A stretch of DNA of 64,000 nt from SAR202 cluster bacterium bin90 (GCA_002238855.1 MPND01000007.1:40050-104049); one strand, 5' to 3'. Shown: positions 51,657 through 60,895, counted from the first letter of the stretch. The notes: generated by a model from the sequence alone, not told the origin. Numbers and translations are program-made.

Positions 51657-52876
51657 TGATCATCACCTGCCGCAAAGTCGATATCCAGCGTGTGTCCCAT
51701 TCGCTGCACCTTCGTTTCCAGGTAGCGCCGGTTCTCTTCGTTTACAGGTGCGAGAAGCGGCACCTCTTCCACAAGTTCCAGACCGAAGCTCTCAATGCCC
51801 ACGCGCTTCTTAGGATTGTTCGTCAGGAAGCGCATCTTCCGCACGCCGAGGTCAACCAGAATCTGCGCCCCGACTCCGTACTGCCGGGGGTCAGGGTCAA
51901 ACCCAAGCTTGATATTGGCGTCAACCGTGTCCAGGCCCTCGTCCTGCAGCGCGTATGCCCTGAGCTTGTTGTGTATGCCGATCCCACGCCCCTCCTGCCG
52001 CATGTACAGAAACACCCCCGAATCCTCTTCCCCTATTGCTTTGAGGGCGAGGTCCCTCTGGTCGCCGCAGTCGCAGCGTATGCTCCCGAACACATCCCCG
52101 GTCAGGCACTCGCTATGCACCCGCACGAGAATCGGCTCCTCTGCGTCTATGCTTCCCTTGACCAGCGCGACATGCTCGTCCCTGTCAACGAGGCTTCTGT
52201 ACGACACGGCGGTGAATTCGCCGTACGGAGTGGGCACTCTCGCCTCCGCCACACGCTCGATGAGCCTCTCGTGCTCCCGCCTGTACGCGATTATGTCCGC
52301 TACGCTCACAATCTTCAGGTCATGCCTCTCGGCGAAATCCTCCAGTTGAGGTAACCGTGCCATCGAACCATCGTCGGCCATGATCTCGCAAATGACGCCC
52401 GCAGGCTGCAGGCCCGCAAGACGCGCCAGATCGACGACCGCCTCAGTCTGCCCCGCGCGCTTCAGAACGCCGCCCTCCATGTAGCGAAGAGGGAATATGT
52501 GCCCGGGCCGCGCAAGGTCTTCCGGCCTCGTTTGCGGGTCTATCAGAGCCTTTATGGTTGCGGCGCGGTCATGGGCGGAAATGCCCGTAGTGGCTCCGTC
52601 CAGCACATCGACCGAAACGGTGAACGCGGTGCTCAGGCGAGCCGTGTTCTCATACACCATCATCGGAATACGGAGTTGGTCCAGGCGCTGAGACATCATC
52701 GGTGTGCAGATGAGTCCCCGCCCCTCCGTCGCCATAAAGTTGACGGCTTCAGGGGTAATCAGTTCTGCGGCCATCGCCAGGTCACCCTCATTCTCGCGGT
52801 CCTCGTCGTCCACGATTATGATGATCTTCCCGGCTCTGATGTCCCTTATTGCGTCGTCTATACTGGATAGCGGCAT
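51653..52876 (-). CDS. ribBA: Bifunctional DHBP synthase / GTP cyclohydrolase II
   Basis: Makes both riboflavin precursors. The N-terminal RibB domain has VDDEDRENEGDLAMAAELIT and EGRGLICTPM. The C-terminal RibA domain has the zinc cysteines in SECLTGDVFGSIRCDCGDQ, and RQEGRGIGIHNKLRAY. It has 407 residues, normal for the fusion. It is preceded by ribE and followed by ribH on the same strand. Confidence 0.96.
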   Translation of the reverse strand: MPLSSIDDAIRDIRAGKIIIIVDDEDRENEGDLAMAAELITPEAVNFMATEGRGLICTPMMSQRLDQLRIPMMVYENTARLSTAFTVSVDVLDGATTGISAHDRAATIKALIDPQTRPEDLARPGHIFPLRYMEGGVLKRAGQTEAVVDLARLAGLQPAGVICEIMADDGSMARLPQLEDFAERHDLKIVSVADIIAYRREHERLIERVAEARVPTPYGEFTAVSYRSLVDRDEHVALVKGSIDAEEPILVRVHSECLTGDVFGSIRCDCGDQRDLALKAIGEEDSGVFLYMRQEGRGIGIHNKLRAYALQDEGLDTVDANIKLGFDPDPRQYGVGAQILVDLGVRKMRFLTNNPKKRVGIESFGLELVEEVPLLAPVNEENRRYLETKVQRMGHTLDIDFAAGDDQ

Positions 52877-52899
52877 TGCATGCCTCCTGAATAGCCCTG

Positions 52900-53508
52900 C
52901 TATAGCTCGTCCGCCGTATCCACCGGCACACGCGCCGCATACGCTAGGCGCTCCACGTATTTCGCCATGATGTCCACTTCCAGGTTCACGCTGTCTCCAA
53001 CCTTCTTGCTCTTGAAGACCGTATTCTCCCTCGTGTGAGGGATGATCGTCACGCTGAATGAAAAGTTATCACAGTTTACAATGGTGAGGCTTGCCCCGTC
53101 CACAGCGATAAAGCCTTTTTCCACCACATACCGCATCACCACGGCAGGAGCATCGAAGACCACCATCTGCGCGTCTCCCTCACAATCGATGGAGCGTATC
53201 GTGGCGGGGCCGTCTATGTGCCCCTGCACCATGTGCCCGCCGAAGCGACCGTCTGCCGGCATGGAGCGTTCAAGGTTGACGGGCGAGCCGGCTTCGAGTT
53301 CTCCAAGGTTGGTGCGCCTCAGCGTCTCAGGCACGACATCCACACTGAATGCTGATTCGTCGTGCGTCGTAACCGTCAGGCACGCCCCGTTTACCGAGAT
53401 ACTGTCCCCGATTTTAACATCGCCCAGTACCTCGGACGCCTCGACGACAAGCTTGCCGTCTCCCGCAGCCCTGACCGAGCCAACCTCCTCGACTATCCCT
53501 GTAAACAT
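52900..53508 (-). CDS. ribE: Riboflavin synthase alpha chain
   Basis: Dismutates two lumazines to riboflavin. It has 202 residues with two homologous barrels; MFTGIVEEVGSVRAAGDGKL starts the first, and the second has HMVQGHIDGPATI. SINGACLTV-type sequence appears as SVNGACLTVT and VDGASLTIV. It lies between ribD and ribBA. Confidence 0.95.
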   Translation of the reverse strand: MFTGIVEEVGSVRAAGDGKLVVEASEVLGDVKIGDSISVNGACLTVTTHDESAFSVDVVPETLRRTNLGELEAGSPVNLERSMPADGRFGGHMVQGHIDGPATIRSIDCEGDAQMVVFDAPAVVMRYVVEKGFIAVDGASLTIVNCDNFSFSVTIIPHTRENTVFKSKKVGDSVNLEVDIMAKYVERLAYAARVPVDTADEL

Positions 53509-53584
53509 CGCCGCTTCTCCCTACTTCTGCGCCAGCAAACTAGTGTCGATATGCCGGTGCCAGCATGCTAGTGCCAACATAAAA

Positions 53585-54655
53585 TCAAATATACCCAATG
53601 ACCGCCACATCCTCGCCGAATCGCTTCATCTCGACATCGCGCAATCGGAGCGCCTCTTCCATTTCGGTGATTCCCACGCCACCAACCGGGGATATGGCTT
53701 CATTGCCGCCTATTATAACGGGTGCAACGAAAGCCACAACCTTATCGACGAGCTTCAGGTCGAACAGCGCCCCTATTGTCGCGCCGCCTCCCTCCACCAG
53801 GACGCTCGTTATATCGCGCGCACCAAGCCCTTCGAGCAGTACGCGCAAGTCAACTCCGCCCCTGCCTTCGGGAACTCTGACCGTCTCCGCGCCATCGCAC
53901 TCCCGCCCCTCAAAATCATCTGCAACCACCACAACCGTGTCACCCGGGGCACTCAACATCTGCGCGTCCTGCGGCATCCTGCCATGGCTGTCCAGCACCA
54001 CGCGAAGCGGCTGCCGCTCATTCGCGCTGCCGTCTGCATCTCGCGCCGTAAGCTGCGGGTCATCCGCCAGCACCGTGTTGATGCCAACCATGATAGCGTC
54101 CGACTGCGCCCTGAGCAGGTGCGCGAACTCGCGTGACTCCTCGCCACTGATCCACTTGGAATCGCCCGACCGCGCCGCAATCTTCCCGTCTAGGCTCATC
54201 GCGTACTTCGCCGTCACGAAAGGCATGCCAGTCCCGCTGTGCTTGGCAAACGCCTCTATCAGCCGTGCACCTTCAGCCGCACACTCGCCGGTATGAGTCC
54301 CGATACCTGCTTCATTGAGACGCGCAACGCCACCACCAGCGACATTCGGGTTCGGGTCCTCCACAGCGATGCGCACTTCCGCAACACCCGCAGCAATTAT
54401 CGCCTCCGAGCAAGGCGGTGTGCGCCCATAGTGATTACACGGCTCAAGGGTTGTGTACAGGGTCGCGCCCCGCGCCTGTTCGCCTGCCTGCTCCAGCGCC
54501 GCTGCCTCTGCGTGTTGTTGCTCCGGCGGATGCGTCCAGCCCTCGCCAACCACCTCGCCGTCCCGCACAATGACGCACCCCACGGCAGGATTGGGGCTCG
54601 TCGTGCCCAACGCCCCCCATCCCAGCTCCAGAGCGCGCTGCATGTGCTGTCGCAT
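53585..54655 (-). CDS. ribD: Bifunctional riboflavin deaminase/reductase
   Basis: Deaminates and reduces the pyrimidine intermediate. The deaminase zinc site is HAEAAAL with LEPCNHYGRTPPCSEAI, and TSPNPAVGCVIV precedes it. The C-terminal reductase domain has KYAMSLDGKIAARSGDSKWI and VLVEGGGATIGALFD. It has 356 residues. It is the first rib gene of the set. No FMN riboswitch is recognisable in the short gap upstream. Confidence 0.95.
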   Translation of the reverse strand: MRQHMQRALELGWGALGTTSPNPAVGCVIVRDGEVVGEGWTHPPEQQHAEAAALEQAGEQARGATLYTTLEPCNHYGRTPPCSEAIIAAGVAEVRIAVEDPNPNVAGGGVARLNEAGIGTHTGECAAEGARLIEAFAKHSGTGMPFVTAKYAMSLDGKIAARSGDSKWISGEESREFAHLLRAQSDAIMVGINTVLADDPQLTARDADGSANERQPLRVVLDSHGRMPQDAQMLSAPGDTVVVVADDFEGRECDGAETVRVPEGRGGVDLRVLLEGLGARDITSVLVEGGGATIGALFDLKLVDKVVAFVAPVIIGGNEAISPVGGVGITEMEEALRLRDVEMKRFGEDVAVIGYI

Positions 54656-54673
54656 CCCTTACTCGCACCCGTC

Positions 54674-54693
54674 ATTCCTGCGGAGGCAGGAAT
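54674..54693. repeat. REP-like palindrome
   Basis: ATTCCTGC-GGAG-GCAGGAAT, an extragenic palindrome of the kind often repeated in bacterial genomes. Only one copy is seen in this window. It lies between dcd and ribD. Confidence 0.5.
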
Positions 54694-54739
54694 CCAGAGG
54701 TCTATGGACGACTTTCAGAGACGTGAATAGCGACCATGC

Positions 54740-55315
54740 CTATGCGCCGCCTTCACGAAAATCCCGATACGCGCGGCTGGCTGTCGGCACGGTCTGCCCC
54801 TGGTACTTGCTGCCCAGTTCCGGCGAGCCATAAGGAACATCAGCAGGCGTGGACAGCTGCAGAAACGAGAGCTGCCCGATCTTCATGCCGTGATACAGCG
54901 TGATGGGCAGGTTCGCCACATTGCTAAGCTCCAGCGTCAGGTGCCCCTTCCAGCCCGGATCGACATACCCCGCAGTCGAGTGAATGAGCAGCCCGATGCG
55001 CCCAAGCGAACTCTTGCCCTCCAGCCTTGCAACAAGGTCGTCCGGAATCTCGATGCTCTCAAGCGTGCTGCCCAGCACGAACTCCCCCGGATGCAGCATG
55101 AAAGGCTGCTCGCCGATCTCCTCCATCTCGGTCAGGTCGCTCAAATCCTGGCGCACATCAATGAACGGTCGGCGCGAGTTGCGGAACACAAGGATGTGCT
55201 TGTCCAGATGCACATCCACGCTCGCAGGCTGTATGCAGCCATCGCCTAGCGGATCAACAACAATCCTGCCCTCCGCAATCAGCGTCTTGATTGTGTGGTC
55301 GCTGAGTACCGTCAT
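54740..55315 (-). CDS. dcd: dCTP deaminase
   Basis: Deaminates dCTP to dUTP on the route to dTTP. It has 191 residues. VLGSTLESIEIPDDLVARLE and GKSSLGRIGLLIHSTAGYVD hold the conserved catalytic region, with the glutamate supplied by GHLTLELSN. The start at ATG 55315 gives the standard opening MTVLSDHTIKTLI. It is upstream of the riboflavin genes in the same direction. Confidence 0.93.
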   Translation of the reverse strand: MTVLSDHTIKTLIAEGRIVVDPLGDGCIQPASVDVHLDKHILVFRNSRRPFIDVRQDLSDLTEMEEIGEQPFMLHPGEFVLGSTLESIEIPDDLVARLEGKSSLGRIGLLIHSTAGYVDPGWKGHLTLELSNVANLPITLYHGMKIGQLSFLQLSTPADVPYGSPELGSKYQGQTVPTASRAYRDFREGGA

Positions 55316-55445
55316 TCCACGCCCCCGGCGTGTGGCGCCTGTCCACACGCAACTGTCAGAATATGAGGCTACATTCTAGCAATTTGCGCAACAGAGATAT
55401 AGCAGCAAAGCAGTGATTTCGGTGCATTATCGGGCGAACGAAGAA

Positions 55446-55472
55446 GCGGGCGTCCAGCAGTAGGACGCCCGC
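55446..55472 (-). terminator. Terminator after the SIMPL-domain gene
   Basis: A perfect ten-base-pair stem GCGGGCGTCC / GGACGCCCGC with a seven-base loop; on the minus strand TTCTTCG follows. It ends the SIMPL gene transcript. Confidence 0.75.
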
Positions 55473-55498
55473 ATAGAGTGACTACAAATCAAGTGATT

Positions 55499-56323
55499 CT
55501 AGTAAATTGCGAATCCCGCCTGCACGCTCAGTGAAAGAGTAACCTCTCCCCCGCTCACGCTCGGCGCGACCGCAGCAGCAGCGGGAGCTGCAAAGGCAAA
55601 GTCAAGGCTCTCCCTTGCGAAGCCCCGCACGGACGGCGACACTCCGCCCTCGCTGATGTATATCAGCCTGCCGACAGTAACTTCCGACAGTTCGGCCAGG
55701 TGCTCCGCCTTCGCCTTCGCGTCCGCCACCGCCATCTCGCGCAGTTCAGCCATCTTCGGCTTCGGGTCTTCCAGCGTGAAGCTGATATTGCTTATCCGCA
55801 CGACATCGCCGCCCGCTTCGACAACCTCGTCTATGACCTCACCTATCGACTCAAGGTCACGCAGCTTGACGGTAGCCCTGTTATTCACGCGGTAGCCCGT
55901 CAGGACTTCCTTGCCGCTGCGAATGCCGTCCTTTTCCTCTTCCACATAGTTGTAGCGCGGATATACGCTATAGCGGCTCGTCTGTATATCCTCGTCCTTG
56001 ACGCCCCTCTCCTTCAACACCTCTACAACGGCATCCATCGCGGTCGATGCCTGGCTGTTAGCCTCCGATACTGTGGGCGCGCTCACTTCCACGCCGAAGT
56101 CTAGCCTCGCAAGGTCCGGCGGCAGTGAAAGCGTCCCTTGTCCCGACACCCAGATTCCCGTGCCGTCGCTTCCGTATGCAGCAGGAGCGCTCTGCTTGGC
56201 AGTGTCCAGCCCGACTTCAGGCGATGCCGCCGCCTCGCTCCTGTCCATTGACACCACCGCGAATGTGGCGATTACAGCCACCACCGCAATCAGAATTGCA
56301 GCAGTTTTCCTTGTCCAACTCAT
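55499..56323 (-). CDS. SIMPL-domain (DUF541) exported protein
   Basis: A 274-residue protein with an N-terminal signal or anchor (TAAILIAVVAVIATFAVVS) and a SIMPL domain: IWVSGQGTLSLPPDLARLDFGVE, then EVLKERGVKDEDIQTSRYSVYPRY. The family is periplasmic or surface-exposed and of unclear role. It is downstream of the anti-sigma gene in the same direction and may belong to the stress response governed by the ECF sigma factor. Confidence 0.88.
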   Translation of the reverse strand: MSWTRKTAAILIAVVAVIATFAVVSMDRSEAAASPEVGLDTAKQSAPAAYGSDGTGIWVSGQGTLSLPPDLARLDFGVEVSAPTVSEANSQASTAMDAVVEVLKERGVKDEDIQTSRYSVYPRYNYVEEEKDGIRSGKEVLTGYRVNNRATVKLRDLESIGEVIDEVVEAGGDVVRISNISFTLEDPKPKMAELREMAVADAKAKAEHLAELSEVTVGRLIYISEGGVSPSVRGFARESLDFAFAAPAAAAVAPSVSGGEVTLSLSVQAGFAIY

Positions 56324-56439
56324 TGACTTCCTCCTATTCCTTTCTGTCCTGCTTCTCTTTCATCAGTCGTTTGTCTTCTTAAACTATATAACGCCGCAGA
56401 GGTCCGTTTTGTTCCGCTTCAGTCCGTCCATATTCCGCA

Positions 56440-57801
56440 TCAACTCTCAGAACGCCTCCGCCTCAGATGCGCAGAAATCGCCGTGACAGCCACGAGCGCG
56501 GCGGCGCCCATAACCACGAACACCCATATCGGAATAGCATCCTCGCTCTCCGCAATTTCCCTGGCACTCTGACTCTCATCCGCTCCTGCCTGCGCTGTCG
56601 CCTGCATTGCCCGTTCCTGAGCGTGTGCCGTTGAAGTAGCATACGAGTCCGCAAGTTGAGCCTCATAGGTTGCTTCAGTCGCACGACGCTGCTCAGCTAG
56701 TTCTTGTGCCCGCGCCGCCTCGTCCTTCTCCCACTGCGCCAGCACAGTCGCGTGTTCCTCCAACACCTCTGCCTGCAACGCCGTTGTTGTTGCCGCAGCC
56801 TGCGCCTCATAGGTAGCCTGTGCCGACATCTCCGCCTCAGCGGTTGCGGTCGCCTCCAGCCGTGCCTCAGCCGTCGCCGTACTCTCTACGGACTTCGCCT
56901 CCGCAGTCGATGTGGCTTCGGCGCCAGCGTCAGCAGCAGAATGCAACTCCACCTCCTTGACCACTTCGCTCTCCTGCACAGCTCGCGGACTCGCCGTGGC
57001 AGCAGGGGCCGCCGGCGCAGCGGGCGCAGGCGCAGCGGCGGCAGGGACCGGCGCAGGCGCTGCCGGAACAGAGGTAGGCGACGCTACTTCCTCCAACATC
57101 ATCATCGCAGCAGCAGGCGTGCCAGGTACTTCAGTCGCGGCAGGAGCAGGAGCATCTGCCATTGCGGGAGCCGGCGCAATTGTAGGAGCGGCAGCAGGTG
57201 CAACGGTAGCTGCAGCACGCGCGGCTTGCGCGGCAACTTGAGGCGCAGGCGCGGCAGCGGCAGCAGGTGCCGCAGGCATCGCTCTAGGAGCTCGTGGCGC
57301 GGGAGCAGCAGCGGCCGGTTGCGGTTGTGCCGGAGCAGCAGGCGCGGGAGCAGCAGCCATCGGAGCCTGTGGTGCCGCTGGTGCAGGCGCAGCAGCAGCG
57401 GGCGCAGCGGCTGGAGCAGCCGCAAATTCAGCCGACGACCCCGTAAACCCAAAACGCGCCAGGAACACCACGCCCACCACCAGCACGACCACAAGCGCAG
57501 CCGCACCCGCCGTCGCCAAACCGCCCGTAAAGCCTGCAAACGAAGGCAATCGTCTCGGCGGCGACACTTCCTGCACATCCGCCGCCGTCAGAGCATACGA
57601 TCTCGGCGCATCCAATTGCGGCAGCCGTCCCAGCAGCATCGTAGTCGCTCGCAGCGACTCAAGCTCGGCAGAACACTCATCGCAGCCGGACAGATGCGAC
57701 TCCACGCGGCGAGCCTCCGATGCGCTCACTTCCCCGTCTATGTACGAGGAAAGCAGCGCTCGGACACCGGCGTGTCGCCTGTTCTGCCAAAAATTGGTCA
57801 T
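56440..57801 (-). CDS. Anti-sigma factor with long Ala/Pro and coiled-coil exterior
   Basis: A 453-residue membrane protein. A zinc-finger anti-sigma domain (H36-x3-C40-x2-C43 in SHLSGCDECSAEL) is at the N-terminus, with a membrane span near 93-116. About 150 residues of Ala/Pro-rich low complexity follow, then a long helical segment rich in ATAEA-type units, and a second membrane span near 424-443 with the basic tail RRRRS. The start at 57801 has GGAG five bases upstream. It begins 11 bases after the ECF sigma stop. It should sequester that sigma factor; the external part may be a mechanical or envelope sensor. Confidence 0.87.
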   Translation of the reverse strand: MTNFWQNRRHAGVRALLSSYIDGEVSASEARRVESHLSGCDECSAELESLRATTMLLGRLPQLDAPRSYALTAADVQEVSPPRRLPSFAGFTGGLATAGAAALVVVLVVGVVFLARFGFTGSSAEFAAAPAAAPAAAAPAPAAPQAPMAAAPAPAAPAQPQPAAAAPAPRAPRAMPAAPAAAAAPAPQVAAQAARAAATVAPAAAPTIAPAPAMADAPAPAATEVPGTPAAAMMMLEEVASPTSVPAAPAPVPAAAAPAPAAPAAPAATASPRAVQESEVVKEVELHSAADAGAEATSTAEAKSVESTATAEARLEATATAEAEMSAQATYEAQAAATTTALQAEVLEEHATVLAQWEKDEAARAQELAEQRRATEATYEAQLADSYATSTAHAQERAMQATAQAGADESQSAREIAESEDAIPIWVFVVMGAAALVAVTAISAHLRRRRSES

Positions 57802-57811
57802 GACTTCTCCG

Positions 57812-58399
57812 TCATATAGTCTGACGAAATTCGGACGGCAAAAGTTCCCCAAGCCCCCGCAGATGGTCCCGCACTCGCGCCCTTCCCCTGCTCAGACGGG
57901 ACTTCACCGTTCCTATGGATACCTCAGCAGCCTCGGCAGCCTCTTCGTAGCTGAAGCCCTGTACATCGATGAGCGTAACGACCAGCCGCTGATCAACCGG
58001 CAGCGACAGTATCGCCCGCTGTATCTCAGCCCCCAGTTCGCTTCGCAGCGTCTCGTCTTCCGCGCTCCCGCCGCTCTGCGCCCGGACAAACGAAGGGTTG
58101 GCAAGGTTCTCTTCCAGCGAATCGGCGGGGCGGCGGCGCATCGAGCGAATCATATCGTAGCACTGGTTCTTCGCGATTCTCAGCAGCCACGGCGCAAGGT
58201 TCACGCCCCGGAAACTGCCTATCGCGCGGTATGCCGAGATGAAGGTCTCTTGCGTTGCATCGTCCGCGTGGGAGGTGCCGCCCAGAACGCGCGCGGCGGT
58301 ATTGAAGACCTGCCTCTGATAGCGCGCAACAATCTCGTTGAACGCATCGAGGTCGCCCTCTTTGCTCCGCCTGATAAGCTCCAGGTCGCCTATGTTCAT
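57812..58399 (-). CDS. ECF-type RNA polymerase sigma factor
   Basis: A 195-residue sigma-70 family protein with only regions 2 and 4. Region 2 has DATQETFISAYRAIGSFRG and region 4 has GFSYEEAAEAAEVSIGTVKS, then RLSRGRARVRDHL. A linker of about 40 residues includes polar sequence. It is co-transcribed with the adjacent zinc anti-sigma gene. It resembles the SigW/RpoE-like group that responds to envelope stress. Confidence 0.94.
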   Translation of the reverse strand: MNIGDLELIRRSKEGDLDAFNEIVARYQRQVFNTAARVLGGTSHADDATQETFISAYRAIGSFRGVNLAPWLLRIAKNQCYDMIRSMRRRPADSLEENLANPSFVRAQSGGSAEDETLRSELGAEIQRAILSLPVDQRLVVTLIDVQGFSYEEAAEAAEVSIGTVKSRLSRGRARVRDHLRGLGELLPSEFRQTI

Positions 58400-58499
58400 T
58401 CAGTCAGCACCGAAATCCTCATAGAAAACAGCAACTTGCAAATGCCGCATTCCTGCGCCTCGCGCCTATCGAATTATATTTGCCCGCACCCTCTTACGC

Positions 58500-58505
58500 T
58501 ATAAT
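58500..58505 (+). promoter_or_regulatory. -10 box of lepB
   Basis: Perfect TATAAT 64 bases before the lepB start. No well-spaced -35 box is visible. Confidence 0.45.
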
Positions 58506-58568
58506 AGATACGACAATTCCTTTGACAATGCCTAGCCGCCGGGCGAAGAAAACTGGTCGCGGAGTCTG

Positions 58569-59195
58569 ATGCGCGCCGTAATCCGAGAGATAATCGAGAC
58601 GATAATCCTATCGCTGCTGCTGTTCGTCGGCATACAGTTCGCGGTTCAGACATATCAGGTGGAAGGCGCAAGCATGCGTCCAACCCTATCGCCTGGCCAG
58701 TACCTGCTCGTGAACAAGATCGTCTATCGTCATCTGAACATAGACAGTGGTGCCGAAGGCGCAGTCAGGAGCGGCGAGTTCACCGAAGATAGCCCCATCT
58801 TCCCGTTCCATCCGCCGCAGCCTGGAGAGGTTGTCATCTTCAACTTCCCCAACGACCCGTCGCGGGACTTCGTGAAGCGCGTAATCGGCATCCCCGGCGA
58901 CACCGTCGAGATTCGTGACGGGCACACCTTCGTAAATGGCGAGCAGATCCAGGAAGACTACGCCCAGCTTGACGACTTCGACGAGATGGAGCCGCTCAAA
59001 GTTCCGCCGAACGCCTACTTCGTATTAGGAGACAACCGCAGGCACAGCAATGACTCGCGCGACTGGGGCACAGTCCCGCTCGAATTCATAGTTGGCAGGG
59101 CGTGGGTGCGCTACTGGCCCCCGCACCAGATACGCCTCTTCCCCACCGAGCACCCCTTCAGCACCCCAACCGAAGCCAGCGTGGAACAGCCGTAG
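58569..59195 (+). CDS. lepB: Signal peptidase I
   Basis: A membrane-bound protease that removes Sec signal peptides. It has 208 residues. An N-terminal span (TIILSLLLFVGIQFAVQ) precedes the catalytic serine S35 in VEGASMRPTL, and K103 in FVKRVIGIPGD is the general base. VLGDNRRHSNDSRDWG is the conserved box E. It diverges from the ECF sigma gene and precedes tRNA-Lys. Confidence 0.95.
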   Translation: MRAVIREIIETIILSLLLFVGIQFAVQTYQVEGASMRPTLSPGQYLLVNKIVYRHLNIDSGAEGAVRSGEFTEDSPIFPFHPPQPGEVVIFNFPNDPSRDFVKRVIGIPGDTVEIRDGHTFVNGEQIQEDYAQLDDFDEMEPLKVPPNAYFVLGDNRRHSNDSRDWGTVPLEFIVGRAWVRYWPPHQIRLFPTEHPFSTPTEASVEQP

Positions 59196-59261
59196 CGATT
59201 AACCTTGAATCGCCATCCAACCCAACTTAGAATTGGTACAACGCGTTTCTCGTTCGCTTGT

Positions 59262-59338
59262 GGGCCTGTAGCTCAGCCTGGCAGAGCATCGGACTTTTAA
59301 TCCGAGTGTCCAGGGTTCGAATCCCTGCGGGCCCACCA
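59262..59338 (+). tRNA. tRNA-Lys (TTT)
   Basis: A complete cloverleaf with an encoded CCA. The acceptor stem GGGCCTG pairs with CGGGCCC (one G-T pair). The anticodon stem TCGGA/TCCGA encloses CTTTTAA, giving anticodon TTT. The T arm has AGGGTTCGAATCCCT. It follows lepB by 66 bases. Confidence 0.95.
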
Positions 59339-59542
59339 GAACTTTACACCACCTGACCTTCGCGACAGAATAGTACGCGCAGAGGTTGCTTAGAACGCCT
59401 GCCTTTAGTCTTGCCTTCCGTCTGCACGTGTAAGTTCCAACTCATCATTCACGCGCAGACGGCAATCCGGCGGCACTGCGGTGGGCAGAGAAATGTCGAA
59501 GTCCGCGCCCTGCTATACGCTGACCTTGTGACGCTTGCCGAC

Positions 59543-59571
59543 CTTGAGTCCATGTATCTTGAGTCCATGTA
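59543..59571 (+). repeat. Direct repeat CTTGAGTCCATGTA
   Basis: Two 14-base copies separated by one T (period 15), ending 17 bases before the MFS start. The first seven bases equal one half of the classical HspR site (CTTGAGT), but here in direct and not inverted orientation. Confidence 0.6.
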
Positions 59572-59587
59572 GTAGAAGAAAGTCTCG

Positions 59588-60802
59588 ATGGCGACCCAAC
59601 GCAAGAACATCGGCGGCGAGCCTGCACTCCTCGCCACTGGCCACGCCACATTTCACTGGATCTTGCAGAGCTTCGCCGTGGTGCTGCCCGAAGTGCAGGC
59701 AGCAATCGGCCTCAGCAGCGTCGGCGCAGCAGGCATTATGTCCGCTCGCGAACTCGCTTCAGGGCTGATCGCACTGCCTGGTGGCGTCGTAGTTGACATC
59801 CTCAAGCGCTACTGGGGACTGCTGCTCGCCGGATGCGTGGGATTGGGCGGCATCGGCTCGCTCGCGCTTGGCGTCTCCCCCGTCTACGCCCTGCTACTCT
59901 TAGGCATCGGCATTGTCGCAGCCTCGCACTCCATCTGGCATCTGGCCGCCTCCGCATCACTCTCCTATCACTTCTCTGACCGCAGGGGGACCGCCCTCGC
60001 GATTCACGGGGTCGGCGGCGGCATCGGCGATGTCGCCGGCCCCCTTGCGACCGGAGCACTGCTGGCGTTCCTAAGCTGGCGCGGCTTGCTGAGCATCTAC
60101 GCCGTGCCGCCCTTCTTCCTCGCATTCATCGCGCTCTGGGCAATTCGTAACATCGGGCGCGACGACGATTCAGCCGAACCCGCCACCTCCCCAACAATGG
60201 CGCTCCGCGTCGAATTGACACAACGCCTCCTCAGAAGTCCCGTACTGTGGGGACTGACCGTAGTGCGCGGCCTCCGTGCCATGACCATAGTCTCGCTCGT
60301 AACCGTGCTTACGCTGTATCTCAGCAACGAACTTGGGATGAGCACCGGATGGCGCGGATTTCACATCGCCCTGCTGATAGTCGCCGGCATAGCCGCAAAG
60401 CCCGTGGCAGGCCTCCTCTCCGACCGCTTCGGACGCAAGCAGGTCATGATTCCAGGGCTGCTCTGGTCCTGCCTGGCGACCCTGGCGCTGGTAGCCTTCG
60501 ACCAAGGCATCTCGCTCACCGTAGTCATCGCCCTGCTGGGCATGTTCCTCTACCCCGACCAGCCCATCCTCACCGCAACCGTCTTCGATGTAGTGGGCAG
60601 AGATGTCGCCTCCACCGGACTAGGAGTCATCACCTGCCTCGCGTTCCTTATGTCCGCCACATCCGCCGTCGCCGCAGGAGGCATCTACCAGACAATGGGC
60701 TGGGCAGCCACCATGTACTATATCGCCGCACTCTTCGCCCTCGCAGCCATCATCTTCGCCATCCTCCCCCTCTCCCGCACCGTCGCCACACCCAATTCAT
60801 AA
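59588..60802 (+). CDS. Major facilitator superfamily transporter
   Basis: A 404-residue transporter with about 12 hydrophobic segments. The loop LSDRFGRKQVMIPGLLWS matches the MFS DRxGRK signature between the sixth to eighth spans, and an earlier variant, YHFSDRRGTALAIHGVGGG, is in the N-terminal half. The C-terminal half has MFLYPDQPILTATVFDVVGR. The substrate is unknown. The only upstream signal is a direct repeat near the start. Confidence 0.88.
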   Translation: MATQRKNIGGEPALLATGHATFHWILQSFAVVLPEVQAAIGLSSVGAAGIMSARELASGLIALPGGVVVDILKRYWGLLLAGCVGLGGIGSLALGVSPVYALLLLGIGIVAASHSIWHLAASASLSYHFSDRRGTALAIHGVGGGIGDVAGPLATGALLAFLSWRGLLSIYAVPPFFLAFIALWAIRNIGRDDDSAEPATSPTMALRVELTQRLLRSPVLWGLTVVRGLRAMTIVSLVTVLTLYLSNELGMSTGWRGFHIALLIVAGIAAKPVAGLLSDRFGRKQVMIPGLLWSCLATLALVAFDQGISLTVVIALLGMFLYPDQPILTATVFDVVGRDVASTGLGVITCLAFLMSATSAVAAGGIYQTMGWAATMYYIAALFALAAIIFAILPLSRTVATPNS

Positions 60803-60823
60803 CAAGGTAACTGACGATATAAT
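60796..60823 (+). promoter_or_regulatory. Promoter of the 258-residue unknown protein
   Basis: TTCATA (60796-60801) and TATAAT (60818-60823) with a 16-base spacer, about 72 bases before the TTG start of the next gene. Confidence 0.45.
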
Positions 60824-60895
60824 TACTACACGTCCACACCGGCGGGCTATCCAACACTTTTCTACTGGAAGGTTAAATGTCAGCAGGAGTCCAAT

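Noticed and set aside
54656..54739. FMN riboswitch in front of ribD
   Set aside because: The gap is only about 84 bases and lacks the conserved RFN segments; a REP-like palindrome is there instead.
56704..57819. A 371-codon plus-strand frame very rich in Arg, Ser, Cys and Gly
   Set aside because: It is the complementary shadow of the Ala/Pro-rich anti-sigma gene, whose zinc finger, membrane spans and ribosome-binding site are clear.
59262..59338. Attachment-site duplication of the tRNA-Lys 3' end
   Set aside because: No second copy of the tRNA 3' end is visible downstream within the window.
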